From assembly GCA_013289615.1 (NCBI GenBank), contig JABCZO010000005.1:1-54370 (forward strand): a stretch of 54,370 nt of DNA. The letters run 5' to 3'. The notes under the pieces are model-generated. The model did not search any database and was not told the DNA's origin. It saw only the letters and a program-made list of their open reading frames with translations. Origin of the DNA: Gammaproteobacteria bacterium. Its GTDB lineage: Bacteria; Pseudomonadota; Gammaproteobacteria; Steroidobacterales; Steroidobacteraceae. Below, piece after piece: positions 36,922 to 45,648 of this stretch. Each line of letters opens with the position of its first letter. Positions within the stretch are counted from its first letter, which is position 1. Position numbers and translations under genes: made by a program.

Positions 36922-38382
36922 TCAGCCGCCGCGCTCCGGCGGCGGGCGCTCCGGCGGCGGCCTGATCACGAATCGGAACTCGCTCTTGCCCAGCGTCACG
37001 ATGTCGCCTTCCTTGAGCGTGCGGCGATTGATCCGTTCCGAATTCACATAGGTGCCGTTGGTGCTGTTGAGGTCTTCGATGACCGTCTTGGTGCCGTACA
37101 GCAGCACCACCGCGTGGTGTCGGCTGATGAACTCGGCATCGATACGAATGTCGTTGTCGGGCGTGCGCCCGACGGTGGTACGCCTTCCCAGCAGCTGCAC
37201 GATGCCGGTCTCTCCCTGGGTACGCACCAGCATGCGGGTCGGTTCGACATCGCCCAGATGCTCGAGGTTCTGCTGGATATTTCCCAGCACCGCCGCACTG
37301 CTCGCGGTCGCGGTCTCCAGCCGCTTGATCAGCGCTTCGCGCTGTTCCAGTGCTGCGCGCACCGTCTCCAGCTGCGCGCGTAGCTCGCCGATGTTCTGTG
37401 CCTGCGAGCGCAGCTCCGCTTCGAGCGCGACGTGACGCTCGAGCGCAGCCTTGTCCGCTGCCTGCGCGGCCGCCTGCTGCAGTTCCTGCCCGGAGCGCAT
37501 TGCAACCGCTTGCGCCTCCAGAGTCGCAACCCGCTGCTGCTCGAGCTTGATTTTCCCGAGCAGATCTTGCTCGCGCGCGGCGTGCAGACCGATACGCTCG
37601 GCGATCTCGCGTTCCAGCGCCGCGACGCGCTGGCTGCGTTCACTGATCAGCGCTTCGCGATCGCCGAGCAGCGAGTCAAATACCTGGCGGCGACCCTCGA
37701 GGCTCTGCAGATTCTCGCGAAAGCGCTCGGCCTGCGCGCGGGCCAGCGTCAGGTCGCTCTCGAGCAGGCGCAGGCGCCGTGCCTGCGTCTGACGTTCCTT
37801 AAGGCTGGCACTGGCCGAAGCATCATGCGATTCGATCGCGGCATGGGCGGCGGCGGCTTCCTCGCGCGCGGCCTTGAGATCTGCCCGCAAGGTGTCGCGC
37901 TCGGCGGTCGCGGCCGCGTACTCACCGCCGATGGTCGCGCTTTGCGACTCGAGCTCGCTGATGCGACGGTCGCGCAATCCGACCTCGCGTTCGAACATCG
38001 ACAGCTGCTCGCTCTTGCGATTGAGCAATTGCTCGAGTTCACGCAGATTGGTGGTCAGATTGCCAAGATTCTGTTCCAGCTGGCCGCGACTCTCGGTCAC
38101 CGATGCCAGGTCGGAGCGCAGCGCGCCGATCTCGGCATCGCGCAGGCTCTGTTCGACGCGAAGTTCATGGGTCGCCTCGTCATTCTGCGGGTCGGCAGCC
38201 CGCGCGACGGCTGAGCTTTGTGCCTGGCTGGACGCACGCATTGCGCCGGGCGCCACCATCCACGAGTCGGTGGAGCCGATCGCGTCATCGACGCCAATGA
38301 TGGTGGACGCACCCGGCAGTATCGGCAGTTCTGCGGTCTCTTCCAGGTCAACCGCCGTGGGGGTTTCGTGTTGCTTGGCCAT
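36922..38382 (-). CDS. Coiled-coil protein with C-terminal FHA domain
   Basis: About 486 residues from MAKQHETPTAV, chosen because AAGG lies just upstream; the frame extends 33 codons further with no support. Residues about 90-370 are a long charged heptad-like coiled coil rich in Glu, Arg, Gln and Ala. Residues about 395-470 form an FHA domain with TVGRTPDNDIRI, ISRHHAVV and LNSTNGTYVN, which binds phosphothreonine peptides. A short Pro-rich tail (PPPERPPPERGG) is encoded by a 15-bp direct repeat. No Ser/Thr kinase is encoded in the window. It starts 25 bp after the hydrolase gene on the same strand, so the two are likely co-transcribed. Confidence 0.88.
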   Translation of the reverse strand: MAKQHETPTAVDLEETAELPILPGASTIIGVDDAIGSTDSWMVAPGAMRASSQAQSSAVARAADPQNDEATHELRVEQSLRDAEIGALRSDLASVTESRGQLEQNLGNLTTNLRELEQLLNRKSEQLSMFEREVGLRDRRISELESQSATIGGEYAAATAERDTLRADLKAAREEAAAAHAAIESHDASASASLKERQTQARRLRLLESDLTLARAQAERFRENLQSLEGRRQVFDSLLGDREALISERSQRVAALEREIAERIGLHAAREQDLLGKIKLEQQRVATLEAQAVAMRSGQELQQAAAQAADKAALERHVALEAELRSQAQNIGELRAQLETVRAALEQREALIKRLETATASSAAVLGNIQQNLEHLGDVEPTRMLVRTQGETGIVQLLGRRTTVGRTPDNDIRIDAEFISRHHAVVLLYGTKTVIEDLNSTNGTYVNSERINRRTLKEGDIVTLGKSEFRFVIRPPPERPPPERGG

Positions 38383-38407
38383 CAGATTACCTTGGGTCGG
38401 CGAGCCC

Positions 38408-38980
38408 TTAAGCCAGACCCAGAAAATTCCGCAGCTGCATCGCCTGGCGCTCGAATTCCGGACCATCGTGCCCGCTCGCATCGGCCGGCCGCAGGTCGAT
38501 CACCAGGGAGGGGTGGCGCAGCACGCGTGCCTCGCTCCTGACCGACTCCATATCAGGCGACAGCACCACGCGCCCGACCTGGGTCGGGCGCTGCTGAGCG
38601 AGGGCCAGCGCGACCGCAACGCCGCTCTCGTGCGCCAGAATATCAACCTGGCGCAGCAGCATCGCGTCAATCAGGTCCCCCAGCCCGGCCGCCAGATCGG
38701 CGCTGGTGGCGTGCGAGGGCACCGGGTCGGACTCGCCACAGCCCGGTAAATCAGGAGCATACACGCACCGGTCGCGCCCCAGCGGGGTCAACAACGGGCG
38801 AAAGAATCGGCCCGAACCCGGGGCCCCTGCAATGCACAGCAACGCGGTCGCCTCTTCAAAGCCGCCGCCGGCCGGAATCGCATAGTGCACGTGCAATTGT
38901 CCGTAACGACAGTCGAAATACGCACGGCGCACACGCGGCTCGGTGGCAGCGGGAAGGACGGCACGTTGAGCTCTGTTCAT
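38408..38980 (-). CDS. Small alpha/beta-hydrolase-fold protein, possibly degenerate
   Basis: About 190 residues from MNRAQRAV (GGGTGA upstream); the frame runs to 39055. The hydrolase fold is suggested by LLCIAGAPGSGRFFRPLLTPL, CVYAPDLPGCGESDP and the elbow LAHESGVAVALALA. The elbow lacks the usual G-x-S-x-G glycines, and the protein is short for the family (usually 250-300), with no lid domain and only one His near the C-terminus (SGHDGPEF). It may be a non-catalytic or reduced hydrolase. It precedes the FHA gene by 25 bp on the same strand. Confidence 0.7.
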   Translation of the reverse strand: MNRAQRAVLPAATEPRVRRAYFDCRYGQLHVHYAIPAGGGFEEATALLCIAGAPGSGRFFRPLLTPLGRDRCVYAPDLPGCGESDPVPSHATSADLAAGLGDLIDAMLLRQVDILAHESGVAVALALAQQRPTQVGRVVLSPDMESVRSEARVLRHPSLVIDLRPADASGHDGPEFERQAMQLRNFLGLA

Positions 38981-39229
38981 GCAGCGATTCACCCGTGGTG
39001 TGAGGCATATACGGCGCCCAATGGCGGCGCGCGGCGCGCCAATTCGGCCCGCCATCCCATCTATCGACGTCCATTATTCCTTAACGCCTCGAGCCGCCAT
39101 GCGACACACTACCCAACTTCTGCGATCTGCCGGACCGCCGCGCGGCCCCCGGACCCGCCTTTCCCCTGCTGGCCGGGGCCCGGCAGCGGCGGCCGGACCG
39201 TCGCGCCGACTCAACATAACGAGCCCGTG

Positions 39230-39601
39230 CTATCGCTCTCGGTTCCGGTCCGGCTCGGCATGCAGATAGTGCAGGAACCGATGCACCACCGGCGCAAATA
39301 CCACCGCGGTGGTCGCCAGCAACGCGATTCCAGAATACAGCGCATAGCTCGCTGCAAAAAACTTGCCGCTCCAGCTGTCCGGAGTCGCCACCGGCCCCAT
39401 CCCCGACAGGATCATCGCGGCATTCTCGTAGGCATCGATCCAGCTGAGCCTGACGAACCAGTGGTAACCGGCCATGCCGCCCAGCAGCGAGATCGCGATC
39501 AGGGTCAGGCCAACCGCCGCGCTCGCCGCCAGCCGGCGCACGAAGCGCGGCCGTGACAGCAGCGGCTGCGACAGGCGCTCGTATTGGCCCAGGCCTCGCA
39601 C
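39230..39601 (-). CDS. Small two-helix membrane protein with ion-channel-like pore segment
   Basis: 123 residues from GTG 39601, which directly follows an in-frame TAG, so no longer start exists. Membrane helices are ASAAVGLTLIAISLLGGMAGY and YALYSGIALLATTAVVFAPVV, joined by a short segment (SWIDAYENAAMILSGMGPV) in the place of a pore loop. The helix-pore-helix order resembles Ion_trans_2 proteins, but the potassium filter TVGYG is replaced by SGMGPV. It matches a widespread family of hypothetical proteins whose function is unknown. The 249 bp downstream of it contain only G+C-rich inverted repeats. Confidence 0.75.
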   Translation of the reverse strand: MRGLGQYERLSQPLLSRPRFVRRLAASAAVGLTLIAISLLGGMAGYHWFVRLSWIDAYENAAMILSGMGPVATPDSWSGKFFAASYALYSGIALLATTAVVFAPVVHRFLHYLHAEPDRNRER

Positions 39602-39838
39602 CTACGTCGCGCCGAACTGCCCGAAGCAGCCAGGGATCAGGCTTCGCAGCGCAGTGCGGATGTGCGGATGAATGCTGGCAGCCATGGGGTCCCACCGATC
39701 GACTGTTGAGCCGTGGCTACTTTGCAACGGGCACATTTGCAGACGCAAGCGCCGTTGGCGGCCGGTAATCTGGCCGAAGTAGGAGTCGTCCGGTTGACGC
39801 GGTGCGGCAGTGGGTGTTCGGATGATCCGGTGCCTGCC

Positions 39839-41536
39839 ATGCGCGTGTCACTGCTCGCCATCCTGCTTTGCGGGGCCTTCGGGTCCGCGGCCGCCCAGGT
39901 CATTACCGAGTCCAGCCCCAACGATGGCGCGCAGTCGCGCCGGGAGGCGGCGGTAGCGCGGGAACGCACCGACAATGCAGTGCCGTCGGACCAGGAACTT
40001 GAAGCCGCCGGCGCCCGCATCGGCGGCATCGAGATCGATACCATCCAGGTGTTCGACCTCAGCAACCCGCAGGACGACAACTGGCTGTTTCGCACCGCCG
40101 ACCACCTGCACAAGCGCACGCGCGTCTCGGCCGTCGCCGCGCAGCTGCTGTTTCGCCGCGGCGACCTGTATTCGCGGCGGCTGCTGGACGAGACCGCGCG
40201 CAACATTCGTCTGAATTCGTCGTTCCTGCGCGAACCGGTCATCCGTCCGATCCGCTACCACGACAACATCGTCGACATCGTGGTCATCACCCACGACGTC
40301 TGGACGCTGCAGCCGGGTGTCACCTTCAGCCGCAGCGGCGGCAGCAACACCACGGGCATCGACGTATCCGACTCCAACATATTCGGCTACGGCAAGTACG
40401 TCGAGATCGGCCATGGTCAGAACGTCGATCGCAGCTCGACCTTCCTGCAGTGGGTGGATCCGAACGTATGGGGCAGCCATTGGACCGATGGCGCACTGTA
40501 TTCACGGAATTCGGACGGCACCGTGTGGGGTGTCGGCGCCGGTCTGCCGTTCTATTCTCTGGAAGCCCGAACCGGCGGCGGTGCCGACGTCGGCGACACC
40601 CACAGCGTGTTCACGCGCTACCGTCTCGGTCAGACCTATGACGCCTACGACGACGATTGGCGTACCGCCGATCTGTACGTCGGCAATGCACTGAAAGTGA
40701 CTGACCTGTGGACCGAGCGGCTGCTGCTCGGCTGGCGAGTCGATCGTAGCCGCTTCGGCGTATCGCCCGACCAGACCATCCCGCTGTTGTCGCCGCTGCC
40801 GCACAACCGGGATCTGTCGTACCCGTTCGTGCGCATGCAATGGATCGAGAATACCTATGCCACGATGCGCGACCTCAACCTGATCGCGCGCACCGAGGAT
40901 GTGCATTTCGGCCTCGATGCCAGTGTCGGTCTGGGTGTGGCGACAACGGCCTTCGGCTCCGACCGCGACTCGGTGCTGGCCGATACCGAGATCAACTACG
41001 GCTGGCAATTCGGAGACACGCAGCAACTGTTCATGAGCACTCGGCTCGCCTCGCGCTTCGAGGACGGCGCGCTGCATGACGCGATCGTCACCTGGACCTC
41101 CAGCTATTATCTTGCCACCTCGGCTTTTACCCGCATGCTGGTGCGCTTCAGCGGCGATGCCGGACACAATCTCGACGACGATCACACGCTGCAGCTCGGC
41201 GGCGACACCGGCCTGCGCGGCTATCCGCTGCGCTATCAGAATGGCAATCAGCGCGCGCTGGTCACGGTCGAGGAGCGGCTGTACACCAACTATTATCTGT
41301 TCCGCCTGGTCAACCTGGGTGCCGCGGCGTTTTACGACATGGGCCGCACCTGGGGCAGCACGCAGGTACCCACGCCGCAGCTCGGCCTGTTGAAGGATGT
41401 CGGCGTGGGTCTGCGCCTCGGCAATCAGCGCTCCTCATTCGGCAGCGTGATCCACATCGACCTGGCGGTGCCGCTGGATCGCACCGCAAGCATCAGCGCG
41501 CTGCAGTTCCTGGTGAGCACACACAGCACCTTCTAG
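39839..41536 (+). CDS. Omp85-superfamily outer-membrane barrel with a single POTRA-like domain
   Basis: 565 residues from MRVSLLAILLCGAF, a Sec signal peptide ending near AAAQ; the frame extends 42 codons upstream without support. Residues about 50-150 form one POTRA-like domain (GDLYSRRLLDETARNIRLNS, then VDIVVITHDVWTL). The rest is beta-barrel with the superfamily motif LRGYP in GDTGLRGYPLRY and a C-terminal aromatic (THSTF) as the BAM insertion signal. Single-POTRA barrels are smaller than BamA (five) or TamA (three). It may be a translocator, a lipase-linked barrel or an orphan. No secreted partner gene is adjacent. The 237 bp upstream hold no recognisable promoter. Confidence 0.85.
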   Translation: MRVSLLAILLCGAFGSAAAQVITESSPNDGAQSRREAAVARERTDNAVPSDQELEAAGARIGGIEIDTIQVFDLSNPQDDNWLFRTADHLHKRTRVSAVAAQLLFRRGDLYSRRLLDETARNIRLNSSFLREPVIRPIRYHDNIVDIVVITHDVWTLQPGVTFSRSGGSNTTGIDVSDSNIFGYGKYVEIGHGQNVDRSSTFLQWVDPNVWGSHWTDGALYSRNSDGTVWGVGAGLPFYSLEARTGGGADVGDTHSVFTRYRLGQTYDAYDDDWRTADLYVGNALKVTDLWTERLLLGWRVDRSRFGVSPDQTIPLLSPLPHNRDLSYPFVRMQWIENTYATMRDLNLIARTEDVHFGLDASVGLGVATTAFGSDRDSVLADTEINYGWQFGDTQQLFMSTRLASRFEDGALHDAIVTWTSSYYLATSAFTRMLVRFSGDAGHNLDDDHTLQLGGDTGLRGYPLRYQNGNQRALVTVEERLYTNYYLFRLVNLGAAAFYDMGRTWGSTQVPTPQLGLLKDVGVGLRLGNQRSSFGSVIHIDLAVPLDRTASISALQFLVSTHSTF

Positions 41537-41556
41537 GGCTGGCGGCGGCCAAGGCG

Positions 41557-43407
41557 CTAGAACATCCCGGAGGGATCGATCTCGCCGGGCGCCGCGTCCT
41601 GCGGGCGCGCGATGATGTATTCGCCGGTGATCATCGCGTCATAACCCAACCCCGGTCCGACCATCGGATAGACGCCGGCATCCGGATCGATGATGACCTC
41701 CAGGAACGCGGGACCGGCATAGGCCAGGAACTCCGCGATGACCTCCGGCACGTCCTGCTTGCGGTCGAGGCGGCGTGCCCACTGAAAGCCGTCGGCGGTG
41801 GCTGCACGAACGAAATCCTTCTTGTGCAGCGACTTGTCGGTGCCGGACAGCCGGCCCTTGAAGAACAGCTTCTGCCACTGCTTCACCATGCCGTCGCCAA
41901 AGTTGTTCAGCACCACGATCTTGAGCGGCAGATCGTAGGTCGTGGTGGTCTCGAGCTCCCCGATATTCATGCGGATGCTGGCGTCGCCGTCGAAATCGAT
42001 CACCAGGCGGCCGGGGTTGGCGACCTGGGCACCGATCGCCGCCGGCAGACCGAAGCCCATCGTGCCCATGCTTCCGGAGGTCAGCCACAGCCTGGGTTCG
42101 CGGAAATCGAACATCTGCGCCGCCCACATCTGATGCTGGCCGACACCGGTAGCGATGATGGCCTCGCCGCGCGTGTGCCGGTTGATCTCTTCGATCACAT
42201 AGTGCGGCTGGACCAGAACGCTGTCGCGGTCATAGTTCATCGCGTGCGCTCGTCTGAGTTCGCCGAGTGCGGCGCGCCAGGGGGCAAAATCGCCTTTGAA
42301 AGGGGTGCGCGAGCCATACGCTATCAGCACCCGCAGTGCCTCGGGCAGCAACCCGACGTGGCTCCAGTGGGCCCCCTTGACCTTGTTGATCTCGGCCTGG
42401 TCGACGTCGAGCTGCGCAATGCGCCGCGCATTGCGTGCGAACTTGCTCGGATCGCCGGCGACGCGATCATCGAAGCGCGCGCCGATCGCTATCAGGAAAT
42501 CGCAGTCATCGACCGCATAGTTGGCAAACGCGGTTCCGTGCATACCAAGCATGCGCATCGACAACGGATCGGTGGTGTCGATGGCGCCGATGCCCATCAA
42601 TGTGGTCACCACCGGAATGCCAAAGGTGCGGGCGAATTCGGCCAGCGGAGCGGCTGCGCCGCCGTTGATTACCCCGCCACCGGCGTAGATCAATGGTCGC
42701 TTCGATTCCAACAGCAGCTGCAGGAAACTCGCTGCCGCAGGTTCCGCCAGCGTGCTCGCGTTCAGCTCGCGCAGCCGCGCCCGATAGCCTGGAATTGCCA
42801 GCCGGCCCTCGCCCTGGAACACACCGGCGGCGGTCTGCACATCCTTGGGAACGTCCACCACCACCGGCCCTGGCCGGCCGGTACGCGCGATCTCGAACGC
42901 GGTACGCATGGTGGCTTCCAGGCGCGTCGGTTCAGTCACCAGCAGCACGTGCTTGGCGACCGACCCCATCAGCGACGCCACCGGCGCCTCCTGGAACGCG
43001 TCGGTACCGATCGCGGCGCGGGCCACCTGGCCGCAGATCACGACGATCGCCACCGAATCGGCCATGCAATCGCGCACCGGCGTCACGGTGTTGGTCGCGC
43101 CCGGTCCGGAAGTCACCAGGCACACGCCAACCTTGCCGCTGGCGCGGGCATAACCGGCCGCCATGAAGCCCGCGCCCTGCTCATTGGCGGGAACGATCAG
43201 CGGTAGCTGGCGCGCGCCGCTGCACTTCTGCGCCTCGTTGAACGTGAAGATGGCGTCGTAGGTCGGCAGGATCGCGCCGCCGCTATAGCCAAAAATGGCC
43301 TCCACGCCCTCATCTGCCAGCACCTGGACGATCATTTCCGCCCCGGTCATGGCTTTGCCGGCCAGGGGATGTTTGCTTTGAAGCGCTATGGCTGCCAGGT
43401 CTTTCAT
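41557..43407 (-). CDS. ilvB: Acetolactate synthase, catalytic large subunit
   Basis: About 616 residues from MKDLAAIALQ; the frame runs to 43554 but that would cross the ilvH start. The enzyme is thiamine-diphosphate dependent and condenses pyruvate with pyruvate or 2-oxobutanoate, the first common step for valine, leucine and isoleucine. Visible features are GYSGGAILPTYDAI, the catalytic Glu in ANEQGAGFMAAGYA, VTSGPGATN, IGTDAFQEA and the TPP/metal motif GDASIRMNIGELET. The 49 or so residues before MTGAEM are poorly conserved. It is divergent from ilvH across 82 bp that contain a perfect inverted repeat. Confidence 0.95.
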   Translation of the reverse strand: MKDLAAIALQSKHPLAGKAMTGAEMIVQVLADEGVEAIFGYSGGAILPTYDAIFTFNEAQKCSGARQLPLIVPANEQGAGFMAAGYARASGKVGVCLVTSGPGATNTVTPVRDCMADSVAIVVICGQVARAAIGTDAFQEAPVASLMGSVAKHVLLVTEPTRLEATMRTAFEIARTGRPGPVVVDVPKDVQTAAGVFQGEGRLAIPGYRARLRELNASTLAEPAAASFLQLLLESKRPLIYAGGGVINGGAAAPLAEFARTFGIPVVTTLMGIGAIDTTDPLSMRMLGMHGTAFANYAVDDCDFLIAIGARFDDRVAGDPSKFARNARRIAQLDVDQAEINKVKGAHWSHVGLLPEALRVLIAYGSRTPFKGDFAPWRAALGELRRAHAMNYDRDSVLVQPHYVIEEINRHTRGEAIIATGVGQHQMWAAQMFDFREPRLWLTSGSMGTMGFGLPAAIGAQVANPGRLVIDFDGDASIRMNIGELETTTTYDLPLKIVVLNNFGDGMVKQWQKLFFKGRLSGTDKSLHKKDFVRAATADGFQWARRLDRKQDVPEVIAEFLAYAGPAFLEVIIDPDAGVYPMVGPGLGYDAMITGEYIIARPQDAAPGEIDPSGMF

Positions 43408-43422
43408 GGGCGATATCGCTTG

Positions 43423-43458
43423 CAGAATAGCCGAGGCGGCCTGCAATTGGCTATTCTG
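43423..43458. promoter_or_regulatory. Perfect 10-bp inverted repeat between divergent ilvB and ilvH
   Basis: CAGAATAGCC (43423-43432) and GGCTATTCTG (43449-43458) are exact complements separated by 16 bp. Each arm contains TATTCT reading outward, so the arms could be or overlap the -10 elements of the two divergent promoters; neither has a good -35. An operator for a dimeric regulator is the simplest reading. Confidence 0.7.
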
Positions 43459-43489
43459 GATGACCTGCCCGCGCCATGCCCTTAAGCTC

Positions 43490-43990
43490 ATGCGACACAT
43501 CATCGGTATCCTGCTGCAGAACGAGGCCGGCGCATTGACCCGCGTCGCCGGCATGTTTTCCAGCCGCGGCTACAACATCGAATCGCTCTCGGTAGCGCCG
43601 ACCGACGACCCCACCGTGTCGCGCCTGACCCTGGTGACCAGCGGCTCGGAAGCGGTGATGCTGCAGATCGCCAACCAATTGAAGAAACTGATCGACGTCG
43701 TCAGCGTCGAGGACATGACGCGCGGCGAACACCTCGAGCGCGAACTGGTGTTACTGAAATTGCGCATCGATCCGGCGCGCCGCGACGCGGTGCGCGGCTA
43801 CGTCGTGCGCACCGGCGGCCGCGTGCTCGACCCCTCGAGCGAGTGCTTCATCGTCGAGCTGCTGGGCAGCGAGGCCGAAATCAACGGCTTCATGCGCGAA
43901 CTGGCCACCCATGCCGAGCTGGTCGAGGTGGTGCGCAGCGGCGCGCTCGGCATCAGCCGCACCCAGCGCTCGCTGCGGGTGGTGGGGTGA
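43490..43990 (+). CDS. ilvH: Acetolactate synthase, regulatory small subunit
   Basis: 166 residues from MRHIIGILLQNEAGALTR, the standard family start (Escherichia IlvH 163); the frame runs 34 codons further upstream through the inverted repeat. The N-terminal ACT domain shows GMFSSRGYNIESLSVAPT, where valine is bound for feedback inhibition. A C-terminal ACT-like domain follows (LKLRIDPARRDAVR, then EINGFMREL). The subunit activates the catalytic chain and confers valine sensitivity. It is divergent from ilvB instead of following it, and converges on the quinone oxidoreductase gene. Confidence 0.95.
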   Translation: MRHIIGILLQNEAGALTRVAGMFSSRGYNIESLSVAPTDDPTVSRLTLVTSGSEAVMLQIANQLKKLIDVVSVEDMTRGEHLERELVLLKLRIDPARRDAVRGYVVRTGGRVLDPSSECFIVELLGSEAEINGFMRELATHAELVEVVRSGALGISRTQRSLRVVG

Positions 43991-44040
43991 GGGCTCTGAA
44001 ACACCGATGAGAGTGCTGGCTAGGCGCCCTCACCCCCACC
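43981..44040. terminator. Hairpin shared by the convergent ends of ilvH and the quinone oxidoreductase gene
   Basis: GGTGGGGTGAGGGC (43981-43994) pairs with GCCCTCACCCCCACC (44026-44040) over 14 bp with one bulged C and a 31-base loop. The arms cover the last codons and stop codons of both convergent genes. There is no U-tract, so it may act only as a barrier or transcript-stabilising end. Confidence 0.45.
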
Positions 44041-45027
44041 CTCCGGGATGAGCACGCTGGCGCCGGTGGTGCGCCGCGCCTCCAGATCGCTATGCGCCTG
44101 GGCGGCGTCGGCCAGCGCGTAGCGCTGACCGATGTGGACCCGAAGCTTGTTGGCGCGCACCAGGGCAAACATCGCGCGCGCCGCAGCCTCGAGCGCTTCA
44201 CGGCTGGCGATGTAATCAAACAACGACGGCCGCGTCAGGAACAGCGACCCATGCCGCGCGAGTTCCAGCGGTGCGATCGGTGGCGGCGGGCCTGAGGCGT
44301 TGCCGAAGCTCACCATCATGCCGCGTGAACGCAGGCAGTTGAGCGAGTCGGTAAAGGTATCCTTGCCCACCGAGTCGTAGACGACATCGGCCATGCGGCC
44401 ACGGGTGTAGCGGCGCACCGACTCGACGATGTCGTCGCGGCCGGCCAGATACACCTGGTGACAACCCTGGCGCTTGGCCATCGCGATCTTGGCCTCGGTG
44501 CCCACGATTCCCATGACCCTGGCGCCCAGGAAGCGCGCCCATTGCGTCAACAGAGAACCGACGCCACCGGCCGCCGCATGAATCAGCACGTAGTCTCCAC
44601 GCTGCACGCGATAGGTACGCCGCAGCAGGTATTCGGCCGTCAGGCCCTTGAGCATCAGCGCCGCCGCCTGCTCGTCGGTGACGTCCCGGGGCAGCTTGAC
44701 CACGTGGTTGGCGCCGATGTTGCGCCGTTCGCAGTAGGCGCCGGCCGCCGCCAGCACATAGGCCACGCGCTGCCCTACTTTAAAGCCTCGCACCCCAGGT
44801 CCTAGCGCGACCACGACCCCGGCGGCCTCGCGGCCAGGCGTTTCCGGCAGCGGACGCGGATACAGCCCGCTGCGATCGTAGATATCGATGAAATTGACGC
44901 CGATGGCGCTATGCCGCAGCTGCAGTTCACCCCGGCCCGGGGCTGACAGCTGCTGGCGCTCCCACTTGAGCACGTCGGCGCTGCCGTGCTGGTGGAACAC
45001 TATCGCCTTGGAGAGTTCGGACTGCAT
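44020..45027 (-). CDS. Zinc-independent quinone oxidoreductase (MDR superfamily)
   Basis: 335 residues of the medium-chain dehydrogenase fold. The N-terminal catalytic domain has NFIDIYDRSGLYPRPLPETPGREAAG; the zinc-binding cysteines of alcohol dehydrogenases are absent. The NADPH fold shows HAAAGGVGSLLTQWA, and GLTAEYLLRRTY is typical of QOR. The expected activity is NADPH-dependent one-electron reduction of quinones. The gene lies 77 bp downstream of the PII gene on the same strand, with a G+C-rich hairpin between, so joint transcription is uncertain. Confidence 0.93.
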   Translation of the reverse strand: MQSELSKAIVFHQHGSADVLKWERQQLSAPGRGELQLRHSAIGVNFIDIYDRSGLYPRPLPETPGREAAGVVVALGPGVRGFKVGQRVAYVLAAAGAYCERRNIGANHVVKLPRDVTDEQAAALMLKGLTAEYLLRRTYRVQRGDYVLIHAAAGGVGSLLTQWARFLGARVMGIVGTEAKIAMAKRQGCHQVYLAGRDDIVESVRRYTRGRMADVVYDSVGKDTFTDSLNCLRSRGMMVSFGNASGPPPPIAPLELARHGSLFLTRPSLFDYIASREALEAAARAMFALVRANKLRVHIGQRYALADAAQAHSDLEARRTTGASVLIPEGGGEGA

Positions 45028-45104
45028 GCGCCAGATCTTACAGGACCCCCGCCGGCGCCCGCGCCGGTATTTAGCGCTCGACTAATCCGCTGGCTTGCGG
45101 CTTC

Positions 45105-45458
<354 letters not shown>

Positions 45459-45498
45459 TTAAGTTCTTGTTGGTTCCGCCACTACAGCGAACCGAAGG

Positions 45499-45514
45499 TG
45501 CACCTTTCGTGCCA
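45499..45514 (-). promoter_or_regulatory. Sigma-54-type promoter of the PII gene
   Basis: The minus strand reads TGGCACGAAAGGTGCA: the invariant GG and GC are exactly 10 bp apart, and TGGCACG is the consensus -24 element. The -12 element is GTGCA in place of TTGCA. It would start transcription about 45 bases before the PII ATG. No clear NtrC enhancer palindrome (GCAC-N7-GTGC type) is visible upstream. Confidence 0.68.
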
Positions 45515-45648
45515 CGGCCACGCCGCCCCAATTTTGCCGTATAAGCGCCATTTCAGCCCATTGCAGCCGCCGTCATGGCACCAATTCAGCGCTCGGCAGG
45601 CAAATATACGCCCGCCGATAGTGCTTGTTGCAGTCTACGCGGGCCGCG

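Noticed and set aside
43408..43554. A longer N-terminus for acetolactate synthase large subunit
   Set aside because: It would cross the inverted repeat and the ilvH start, and its sequence is the antisense of ilvH coding sequence.
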